From: DASQUK01 sp035697145
Lineage (GTDB): Bacteria > Actinomycetota > Acidimicrobiia > Acidimicrobiales > VFJN01
Length of the DNA stretch: 10,872 nucleotides
Reading direction: 5' to 3'
NCBI GenBank assembly: GCA_035697145.1
Contig: DASSDL010000031.1
Coordinates: forward strand, 1 to 10,872
This document shows positions 1-6,938 of this stretch, in pieces. The notes under the pieces were generated by a model. The model saw only the letters and a list, made by a program, of their open reading frames with translations, did not search any database and was not told the origin of the DNA. Every line of letters begins with the position of its first letter. Position 1 is the first letter of the stretch. A program made the position numbers and the translations under genes.

Positions 1-522
1 CACCTGCATGAACAGGCGAGGGGTACCGTCACGGTGGGCGACGGCGACCGGGCTAGGGCCGACGTGGTCGAGAGCTCGGAGATGGGGGACGACCCCGGGG
101 CCCGGGGACGGCTGCGCGACGTGTCCGGGGTGGCGTTCGACCGCCCCGCCGAGTGGGACACCGCCGCCTCGGTCGCCGCCTCGGCCGCCTCCTGGCTCGG
201 AAGCGACGAGGCGCCCCCGTGCACGGTGCTCAACGTCAACGTGCCCAACCTGACGCTCGACCGCCTGAAGGGCGCCCGGGCCGCCACGCTCGCACCCTTC
301 GGGACGGTGCGATCCTCGGTCGTCGAGGCCGCGCCCGACGGCGGCCGGCTGCAGATCGAGTTCCGCCCCACCGACACCGAACTGCCGCCCGACTCCGATA
401 CCGCCATCGTGGCCCAGGGCTTCGTGTCCGTGACCGCCTTGAGCGGGATCGGCATCGACGACCGCGTCGACGTGTCGGCCGTCCTCGACCTCGTGCCGAC
501 GGAGGACCGGAGGTCGGCTTGA
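1..522 (+). CDS. surE: SurE-like 5'/3'-nucleotidase, C-terminal part (5' end outside window)
   Basis: The frame is open from the window start to the TGA at 520-522, so the gene is partial. From about position 121 the protein looks like the C-terminal half of SurE, a metal-dependent phosphatase acting on nucleoside 5'/3'-monophosphates. It has a VSGVAFDRP stretch, an amphipathic helix (WDTAASVAASAASWL), the family hallmark LNVNVPN followed by a basic G-A-R strand, and near the end TDTE...DTAIVAQGFVSVTAL, matching the SurE 'TD..A...GYVSVTPL' block. The first ~40 residues are odd: the family's HSGTVGAA-type active-site loop should lie just before SGVAF, but this frame reads RGTVTVGDGDRARADVV there, without a recognisable match. 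That may be divergence, an insertion or an upstream sequence error. The metal-binding N-terminal DD motif would lie outside the window. Family assignment is fairly confident, activity unknown. Confidence 0.72.
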   Translation, partial: HLHEQARGTVTVGDGDRARADVVESSEMGDDPGARGRLRDVSGVAFDRPAEWDTAASVAASAASWLGSDEAPPCTVLNVNVPNLTLDRLKGARAATLAPFGTVRSSVVEAAPDGGRLQIEFRPTDTELPPDSDTAIVAQGFVSVTALSGIGIDDRVDVSAVLDLVPTEDRRSA

Positions 523-574
523 GCCCGTCCACGCCCCTCCGCTCATCGGCGTGCCTACGGCCCGCCAATGACCG

Positions 575-621
575 ATCGCCGCTTCGCGGCGAATACCGCA
601 CTGTGTCTTTGGCTCGCTCGC
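575..621. repeat. Dispersed hairpin repeat, copy A
   Basis: A 47-nt element beginning ATCGCCGCTTCGCGGCGA. The first part is a near-perfect stem-loop (TCGCCGC / GCGGCGA around TTC), followed by a CGCACTGTG core and a GCTCGCTCGC tail. It aligns without gaps to 5698-5744 at 39 of 47 positions. It lies in the 196-nt gap between the surE-like gene and the kinase gene. The rest of that gap holds smaller hairpins (GCCC-TTC-GGGC near 619-629; CCGCC-GA-GGCGG near 668-679) and no gene or clear promoter that I can see. Such extragenic GC-rich repeats are usually present in many genomic copies; whether this one is cannot be seen here. Confidence 0.7.
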
Positions 622-718
622 CCTTCGGGCTCCCTCGCGTGGTCCTGTCCCGCTCGCTACCCGCCCTCCGCCGAGGCGGTAGAGCGGCCTCGTCCTACGG
701 CCGAGTCGTGATTGTCTC

Positions 719-1971
<1,253 letters not shown>

Positions 1972-1975
<4 letters not shown>

Positions 1976-2694
1976 GTACCCCCGAGGCCACCGTGTTCCT
2001 TGTCGAGGACGAGGACAGCTTCGTCGAGGCGCTCACCGTCGGCCTCAAGCGTGAGGGGTTCCGTGTGCAGGTGGCGCACGACGGGGCCGAGGCGCTCGAG
2101 CTGTTCGACGTCGTCAAGCCGGACCTCGTGCTGCTCGACGTGATGCTCCCCAAGATCTCGGGGGTCGACGTGTGCCGCGAGATGCGCCGGCGCTCCGCCG
2201 TTCCGATCATCATGGTCACCGCCAGGGGGTCGGAGATCGACACGGTGGTGGGCCTGGAGGTCGGTGCCGACGACTACGTCACCAAGCCCTATCGGCTGCG
2301 CGAGCTGGTGGCGCGCATGCGGGCGGTGCTCCGCCGGCGGCCGCCGGATGCGGGGACGCGGGCGGCGTCAGGCGACGTGCTGGAGGTCGGCGACGTCCGC
2401 CTCGACCCCGAGCGCCACGAGGTGGAGATCCGCGGCGAGCAGGTGCGGCTGCCCCTCAAGGAGTTCGAGTTGCTCGAGATGCTGCTGTCGAACGCCGGGC
2501 GGGTCCTGCCCCGTGAGACCCTCATCGACCGGGTCTGGGGCACCGACTACGTCGGCGACACCAAGACCCTCGACGTGCACATCAAGCGCCTACGGGCCAA
2601 GGTCGAAAAGGACCCGTCGGTGCCGACCCGCATCGTCACCATCCGGGGCCTGGGATACAAGTACGACACCCCCAAGACCGCCGCCACCGTCTGA
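1972..2694 (+). CDS. regX3: RegX3/PhoB-like OmpR-family response regulator
   Basis: 240 residues. The receiver domain (about 6-120) has the acidic pocket (VEDED, 11-15), phospho-acceptor Asp56 in DLVLLDVMLP, Thr83 in MVTA and Lys105 in YVTKPY. The C-terminal winged-helix DNA-binding domain (about 135-235) has the typical LPLKEFELLEMLLSNAGRVL, VWGTDYVGDTKTLDVHIKRLR and the closing GLGYKYD wing. The protein is therefore a full-length OmpR/PhoB-type transcription factor, and its partner is the kinase encoded just upstream with a 4-nt overlap. By analogy with RegX3 it may bind tandem boxes upstream of phosphate-regulated genes, but no such box is evident in this window, so the regulon is unknown. 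Confidence 0.92.
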
Positions 2695-2750
2695 CCGAAC
2701 CGAGGCACCCAAGGCAGCGGGGAGGCAATAGCGCACGGTGAGGAGCGCCC

Positions 2751-2787
2751 GAGGCAACCACGAACGGTTCCCGTTCGTCATTGCCTC
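2751..2787 (+). promoter_or_regulatory. Long hairpin downstream of the response regulator
   Basis: GAGGCAACCACGAACGG, loop TTC, then CCGTTCGTCATTGCCTC. The outer 7-bp stem and the inner 8-bp stem are separated by a 2x2 internal loop, so 15 of 17 positions pair. It starts 56 nt after the regulator stop. There is no T-tract, so a classical intrinsic terminator is not supported, but an RNA hairpin acting as a 3'-end stabiliser or terminator is plausible. Its right arm is also the first half of the 29-bp tandem unit that follows. Confidence 0.6.
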
Positions 2788-2845
2788 CGGCTCCGGGGAT
2801 CGTTCGTCATTGCCTCCGGCTCCGCGGATCGTTCGTCATCGCCTC
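2772..2845 (+). repeat. 29-bp tandem repeat, two full copies and a partial third
   Basis: Unit 1 (2772-2800) and unit 2 (2801-2829) differ at one base (GGGG versus GCGG near the unit end). The third copy (2830-2845) keeps CGTTCGTCATCGCCTC and then diverges. Each unit begins CGTTCGTCATTGCCTCCGG. The array fills the end of the intergenic gap and stops 34 nt before the transporter's start codon. The spacing of 29 nt does not match the 11-nt repeat spacing of actinobacterial PHO boxes. No coding role is apparent. Confidence 0.85.
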
Positions 2846-2865
2846 GGGTGCACCGGGTCCTCCGT

Positions 2866-2871
2866 TACCGT
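2866..2871 (+). promoter_or_regulatory. Candidate leaderless -10 box for the transporter gene
   Basis: TACCGT fits the actinobacterial -10 pattern TANNNT and lies 8 nt before ATG 2880, so transcription would start at or next to the start codon. There is no Shine-Dalgarno before this ATG. No -35 consensus is recognisable. Confidence 0.5.
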
Positions 2872-2879
2872 TGCTGACG

Positions 2880-4430
2880 ATGGCGACTAACGCCGGCGAC
2901 CCGGGGTGGCAGCCGCTGGGCCAACCCAAGCGCACGGGGGCGGCCGCGTTCGTCGTCACGCCGTTCACCCGCTTGGCCCGCGCCCATGCCGCCACCGTGG
3001 CCGGCGACACGCTGATCACGCTGGCCCTGGCCGACTCGCTGTTCCTGTCGATCGATCCCGACGCGGCCCGCTCCCGCGTCGCGCTCTACCTGGCCCTCAC
3101 GATGGCGCCGTTCGCGGTGGTGGCGCCGCTGATCGGGCCGACGCTCGACCGGGTCAAGGGCGGGCGGCGCTGGATGGTGATCGCCGCCAACGCGCTGCGT
3201 GCCGTGCTTGCCCTCCTGATGATCCGCGACATCGACAGCCTGCTCCTGTTCCCCGAGGCGTTCGCCGTGCTGGTGCTGTCGAAGAGCTACCACGTGGCCA
3301 AGTCGGCCATCGTGCCCACGGTCGTGCGTTCCGACGACGAGCTGGTGGAGGCCAACTCGAAGCTGTCGTTCCTGTCCGGTGTCGTGACCTTCGCGGCCGC
3401 CATCCCGGCGGGGATCGCCGCGACCATCGCCGGGAGCCAGGCCGTGCTCGTGCTAGCGGCCGTCGCCTGCGGGGTGGCGGCCGTGCTCGGCGTCCGGATA
3501 CCCGCCACGCAGGTAGCCGAAGACGACACGTCGCAGACCGAACGCAACGAGCTGCGGGGCGGCGGCATCGTGTTGGCGGCCTCGGCCATGGGGCTCATGC
3601 GCGGCATCGTCGGCTTCCTCACGTTCCTGATCGCCTTCTACCTGCGCGGCACCGGCGCCGCGGCCTGGGAGTTCGGGCTGGTGCTGGCGGCCAGCGGCGT
3701 GGGGTCGCTGCTCGGGGCGCTGGTCGCCCCGGCGCTGCGGCGGGCCGGCGTCGCCGAGGAACGGATCCTGCAGATCGTGCTGGGCATCACCACGGCGGCG
3801 GCGGTCCTGGCGGCGTGGACCGGCGGATTGGCGGTAGCCGCCGCCCTGGCTGCGTGCATCGGCGTGTCGGCCAGCAGTGCCAAGCTGGCGTTCGACTCGG
3901 TGGTCCAGCGCGACGCCCCCGACGCCAACCGGGGGCGGTCGTTCGCAAAGTTCGAGACCCGCTTCCAGCTCACGTGGGTGGTGGGGGCCTTCATCCCGGT
4001 GATCGTGTCGATCCCGGTGCAGGTCGGCTTCCTGGTCGTGGCCGCGTGCGGTGGGTTCGCACTGTTCTCCTACCTCGCGGGGCTGCGGGCGCTCGGTCGG
4101 GGCCAGCTCCCCTCCCAACGCCCCAACCCGGTGGTTCGCCGCATCCAGGCGGCCGTCGAGGCCCGCCGTGGCCACTCCCGCAAGAGCCGTGATGGCGTCG
4201 ACGCCGGAGGACCTGTCGCCACTTCCCCGGTGCCGCCAGCTCCGTCATCTCCGCCACCGCCGCCGCCGCCTCCGCCCCCACCGGCGCCCTACGACGGTGC
4301 CAAGGATGTCGACGCCACCGACGTGGACGCGACGACGATGGATCGCGACGACGGTGAGGGCCCCAACCGCGGCAGCGGCGGCGCGGGACGCGACCGCACG
4401 GTGATCATCGACCCCACGAAGCTGCAGTAG
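2880..4430 (+). CDS. MFS-type transporter with proline-rich, acidic C-terminal tail
   Basis: 516 residues from ATG 2880. I prefer this start to the upstream TTG at 2781 because the extra codons would run through the tandem repeats and a -10 motif sits 8 nt upstream of 2880. Residues about 40-405 contain many hydrophobic helices with Ala/Gly/Val-rich packing, and LIGPTLDRVKGGRRWMV (84-100) resembles the MFS loop 2-3 motif (GxLaDRxGrr). A break with a charged loop (211-226) separates the two halves. This fits the EntS/multidrug-like MFS group; the substrate is unknown. The last ~100 residues are predicted cytosolic and disordered: a basic stretch (418-438), eleven consecutive prolines (458-468), an acidic segment DVDATDVDATTMDRDD, then a Gly-rich stretch ending TVIIDPTKLQ. 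The stop lies 9 nt from the stop of the convergent metallopeptidase gene. Confidence 0.8.
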   Translation: MATNAGDPGWQPLGQPKRTGAAAFVVTPFTRLARAHAATVAGDTLITLALADSLFLSIDPDAARSRVALYLALTMAPFAVVAPLIGPTLDRVKGGRRWMVIAANALRAVLALLMIRDIDSLLLFPEAFAVLVLSKSYHVAKSAIVPTVVRSDDELVEANSKLSFLSGVVTFAAAIPAGIAATIAGSQAVLVLAAVACGVAAVLGVRIPATQVAEDDTSQTERNELRGGGIVLAASAMGLMRGIVGFLTFLIAFYLRGTGAAAWEFGLVLAASGVGSLLGALVAPALRRAGVAEERILQIVLGITTAAAVLAAWTGGLAVAAALAACIGVSASSAKLAFDSVVQRDAPDANRGRSFAKFETRFQLTWVVGAFIPVIVSIPVQVGFLVVAACGGFALFSYLAGLRALGRGQLPSQRPNPVVRRIQAAVEARRGHSRKSRDGVDAGGPVATSPVPPAPSSPPPPPPPPPPPAPYDGAKDVDATDVDATTMDRDDGEGPNRGSGGAGRDRTVIIDPTKLQ

Positions 4431-4439
4431 CGGGCCGGA

Positions 4440-5699
4440 CTATTCGGCCGGAAGATCCGGCAGGTCGATGCGGGCCAACCACAGACCCGGGGCGTCGACC
4501 TCGGGCGGGCTGGGGAGCATCCCCTCACCGTCCCAGAGCCGCGCCAGCCCCTCGGGCCCCGCCCGCTCGATCACGCCGGCGACGAACCGCGAGCCGCGGT
4601 CGTAGGTCGCCTGGGTGAGCTCGAGGCCGAGCAGCCGCTCGACGAACCGGTCGGCCTCGGCGGTCTCCACGCGCCGGCGCCGCAGCGCCTCGGTCAGCAT
4701 CCCGTAGCTGCTGATGAGCTTGGCGCCCACCTCGTCCATCACGTGGTCGACCACCCCGACCACCACGGCCACCAGCGCCTCGAGCTGGGGGAGCAGCGCA
4801 CGTTGCTCGTCGGACTGGATCGCACCGAGCAACGCTCCCGGCTCGCCCAACACCTGTTGCAGGCCCTCCAGGGACTCGGGGCCGCCGCTGAGATCGATCT
4901 CGCCGAGGTGCTCCTCGAGCGCCCGGGGATCGGTGCGGAAGCTGGTCGTGTAGCGCGTCAACAGGAGCTCGAACCGGTCGCGCACGTGCGGCACGGCCAG
5001 CACGGTGTGATGGGCGATCTCGTGGAGGCAGATCCACAGCCGCAGGTCGTCGGCCGGCAGGCTCCACTCCTCGCCGAAGGCGTCGAGGTTGGGCACGAGG
5101 ATGAGCAGCTCGTCGGACGGCGTCCGGGGGATGGGAAGGTCGTACTGGCCGAACGACCGCCGCGCCAGGTGGCCGACCATCGACCCGGCGGTCATGGCCA
5201 CCATCATCGGCTGCATCGCCTGGATCATCGGGCCGAGCATCGCGGCGAACTGGTCGTCGGGATCCTGACCCAACCCCGGGTCCGCGTCGTCACCGAGGCG
5301 GAGCTCACTCCCGACCCCGCCCGGTCCACCGAGCCCGCTGACATCGGGTGAGCCCAGGGAGCCGGCGAGCTTCTCGAGCAGTGGCCGGTAGTCCTCGAGG
5401 GTGCGCTGGGCCCAGTGTCCCCGGTTCACCGGCAGCACCGTGAGCTCGCGCCCGGTCACGCTGGTGGACAGCCCGGTGACGTTGGCCACGTGCAGCTCGG
5501 CTACTCGGGCCAGCTGCTCGAGCTTGATGCGCTCGATGGGATCGACGTTGGGCTCGCTCTGGTTGTCGGTGGCGACGGCCAGCGCCAGGCTGCGGGCGGC
5601 ATCCCACGGGACCCCGCGCCCGCCCTGTCCGAAGAGCTTGGCGAGGTCACCGAACAGAGGGAACCCCTCGAACGGATTGGGGGACCCGGGATCGCTCAT
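4440..5699 (-). CDS. Zinc-dependent metallopeptidase of the DUF2342/zincin_2 family
   Basis: 419 residues from the ATG at 5699-5697. Residues 226-231 read HEIAHH, an HExxH zinc-binding motif in the context LWICLHEIAHHTVLAVPHVR. Later DHVMDEVGAKLI (318-329) is the second hallmark helix of the DUF2342 family, often annotated as putative hydrolase or coenzyme F420 biosynthesis-associated protein. The N-terminus MSDPGSPNPFEGFPLFGDLAKLFG and the Met/Gln/Pro-rich segment at 150-170 are also typical. Family members are abundant in Actinomycetota; their substrate is unknown to me, and no F420 gene is nearby. No signal peptide is visible, so it is probably cytosolic. No Shine-Dalgarno precedes the ATG. 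Instead a perfect hairpin abuts it and a 20-codon leader ORF ends in ATGA on the start codon. A longer TTG start at 5762 would translate the repeat and is less likely. Confidence 0.85.
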   Translation of the reverse strand: MSDPGSPNPFEGFPLFGDLAKLFGQGGRGVPWDAARSLALAVATDNQSEPNVDPIERIKLEQLARVAELHVANVTGLSTSVTGRELTVLPVNRGHWAQRTLEDYRPLLEKLAGSLGSPDVSGLGGPGGVGSELRLGDDADPGLGQDPDDQFAAMLGPMIQAMQPMMVAMTAGSMVGHLARRSFGQYDLPIPRTPSDELLILVPNLDAFGEEWSLPADDLRLWICLHEIAHHTVLAVPHVRDRFELLLTRYTTSFRTDPRALEEHLGEIDLSGGPESLEGLQQVLGEPGALLGAIQSDEQRALLPQLEALVAVVVGVVDHVMDEVGAKLISSYGMLTEALRRRRVETAEADRFVERLLGLELTQATYDRGSRFVAGVIERAGPEGLARLWDGEGMLPSPPEVDAPGLWLARIDLPDLPAE

Positions 5700-5758
5700 C
5701 GCCGCTTCGCGGCGAGCAGCGCACTGTGCTCGTGGTTCGCTCGCTGACGCTCGCTCAC
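5696..5758 (-). CDS. Candidate leaderless 20-codon leader ORF upstream of the metallopeptidase
   Basis: On the minus strand TAGCGT (5771-5766) is followed after exactly 7 nt by GTG (5758-5756). This opens a frame encoding (M)SERQRANHEHSALLAAKRR and closes at TGA 5698-5696. That stop overlaps the metallopeptidase ATG as ATGA. The last codons (GCC GCG AAG CGG CGA) form the hairpin that masks the ATG. The layout resembles a leaderless upstream ORF that delivers ribosomes to a start codon lacking a Shine-Dalgarno. Against it: the sequence is part of a dispersed repeat, and the other copy (575-621, same reading frame RAS..HSAVFAAKRR) has no start codon and no gene behind it. The layout is seen in the sequence; the expression is inference. 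Confidence 0.4.
   Translation of the reverse strand: MSERQRANHEHSALLAAKRR
5698..5744. repeat. Dispersed hairpin repeat, copy B
   Basis: 39 of 47 positions match copy A at 575-621, including the whole 18-nt hairpin block ATCGCCGCTTCGCGGCGA, the CGCACTGTG core and the GCTCGC tail. Here the hairpin lies against the start codon of the metallopeptidase gene on the minus strand, so the repeat forms most of its 5' leader. A looser third relative may lie at 2723-2740 (plus strand AGGCAATAGCGCACGGTG), sharing only the core. Confidence 0.7.
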
Positions 5759-5765
5759 CCAACCG

Positions 5766-5771
5766 ACGCTA
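5766..5771 (-). promoter_or_regulatory. Candidate -10 box for the leader ORF/metallopeptidase transcript
   Basis: The minus strand reads TAGCGT, a TANNNT match, 7 nt before the leader GTG at 5758. The transcript would start at that GTG and reach the metallopeptidase ATG after 59 nt. No clear -35 element is visible. Confidence 0.4.
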
Positions 5772-5860
5772 CCGCCACCCGGGTCGCCGGCCACCGCGGC
5801 GGGTGACGACTACGCGGCTCGGTGGTGTTTGGGACGGTCCCAACTGGCAAGGTAAGAGCC

Positions 5861-6901
5861 ATGGATACCGTCGTCATCACGGGTGCCGACTCGCCGCTCG
5901 GCCGCCGGGTCGCCACTTTGGCCGCTAGCGATCCGCAGGTTGGCGCCGTGGTCGCCCTCGCGGATGGATCGTTGGTGGGTTTGCCCGATGGCGTTGACGT
6001 GCGGCGCATCGACCTCGGGATCGACGACGTGAAGCCGCACCTCGAGGGCGCCGGGTCCGTCGTGCACCTGGCGACGTCGGTCCCGGCATCGCCGACGGCA
6101 CCGACCCGGGACGTCGAACGGGCCCGCCGGGTGTTCGAGGCGGCCGGCGACGCCGCGGTGCCGCACGTCGTCGTCCTGTCGAGCGCCACGGTCTACGGCG
6201 CCTGGCCCAACAACCCGGTGCCGCTGACCGAAGAGGCGACGCTGCGCCCGAACCCGGGCTTCGCCTTCGCCGCGGAGCGCGCCGAGATCGAGCGGCTCGC
6301 ATCCGAGTGGCGGGGCGCCCATCCGGGTGCGGTGCTCACCGTTCTCCGCCCGGCACGGACGGCCGGGGCCGACCGTCGCGAATGGCTGGTGCCGGCGCTG
6401 CGCCCGGGTCCCGCGGTCCCCGAGACGGCCGACGACCCGCCCGTCCAGTTCCTGGACGTCGGCGATCTGGCGGCCGCGATCGACCTGGGCCGGCGCCGGC
6501 GGCTCGACGGTGCGTTCAACGTGGCGCCCGACGGGTCGGTCCCGGGCGACGAGGTGCGCTCGCTGACCGGCGCCCCGCTCAAGGTCCCGCTCCCAGAGCG
6601 GGTCGCCGGCCGCCTGGTGCGTTGGGGTTTCCGCTGGGGACTGGGGCCGACGCCCCCGGAGCTGTTGGCGTACACGTTGCACCCGTGGACGATCGCCAAC
6701 GACCGCCTGCGCGCCCAGGGTTGGTCACCCACTGTGACCAACGAGGAGGCGTGCGTCGAGGCATTCGAGGCCGGTGCCTGGGCCACGATGAGTCCGCGCC
6801 GGCGCCAGGAGATCGCCCTGGGGCTGGCGGGCGCCGGTCTCGCCGCGGTCGCCACCGGCGCCGTGCTGGCCGCCCGCCGGTTGCTGCGGTCGCGTGGCTA
6901 A
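5861..6901 (+). CDS. NAD-dependent epimerase/SDR-like protein with altered active site and C-terminal membrane anchor
   Basis: 346 residues from ATG 5861, with a weak AAGG 8 nt upstream. The N-terminus MDTVVITGADSPLGRRVA is an extended-SDR nucleotide-binding loop, though with Ser in place of the usual middle glycine (TGADSPLG). VVHLA (67-71), LSSATVYGAW (106-115) and LRPA (162-165) are further extended-SDR landmarks. The catalytic YxxxK position appears as FAAER (Phe136, Arg140) in PGFAFAAERAEIE, so both key residues look substituted. Residues 312-346 carry a basic stretch (SPRRRQ), a hydrophobic helix of about 20 residues (318-338) and a basic end (RRLLRSRG), suggesting a tail anchor. The role is unknown; it may bind a nucleotide or sugar without catalysing the usual oxidoreduction. 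It is divergent from the metallopeptidase gene. Confidence 0.75.
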   Translation: MDTVVITGADSPLGRRVATLAASDPQVGAVVALADGSLVGLPDGVDVRRIDLGIDDVKPHLEGAGSVVHLATSVPASPTAPTRDVERARRVFEAAGDAAVPHVVVLSSATVYGAWPNNPVPLTEEATLRPNPGFAFAAERAEIERLASEWRGAHPGAVLTVLRPARTAGADRREWLVPALRPGPAVPETADDPPVQFLDVGDLAAAIDLGRRRRLDGAFNVAPDGSVPGDEVRSLTGAPLKVPLPERVAGRLVRWGFRWGLGPTPPELLAYTLHPWTIANDRLRAQGWSPTVTNEEACVEAFEAGAWATMSPRRRQEIALGLAGAGLAAVATGAVLAARRLLRSRG

Positions 6902-6920
6902 GACCCGGAGCCCCGGCATC

Positions 6921-6938
6921 GCCGGCCGCGGTCGCGGC
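6921..6938. terminator. Possible bidirectional terminator hairpin
   Basis: The 37-nt gap between two converging stop codons contains GCCGC-GGTC-GCGGC (6925-6938), a 5-bp GC-only stem with a 4-nt loop. There is no T-tract on either strand, so this is only a weak terminator candidate placed where one is expected. Confidence 0.25.

Noticed and set aside
523..718. Small gene or riboswitch in the gap before the kinase
   Set aside because: No frame with a plausible start and composition, and no known riboswitch motif; only the repeat and short GC hairpins are visible.
2772..2845. CRISPR array or PHO box for the 29-bp repeats
   Set aside because: The units are contiguous with no spacers, so not CRISPR. 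The 29-nt period and sequence do not fit the 11-nt direct repeats of PhoP/RegX3 boxes.
2781..2879. Upstream TTG start for the transporter
   Set aside because: It would translate the 29-bp tandem repeats, and a -10 motif is placed for ATG 2880.
2906..4192. 428-codon plus-strand frame overlapping the transporter
   Set aside because: Arg/Gly/Pro-rich translation without hydrophobic helices or motifs; the overlapping frame has clear membrane-protein structure.
5700..5762. N-terminal extension of the metallopeptidase from a TTG at 5762
   Set aside because: The added residues are encoded entirely by the dispersed repeat, and the family-typical N-terminus begins at the ATG at 5699.
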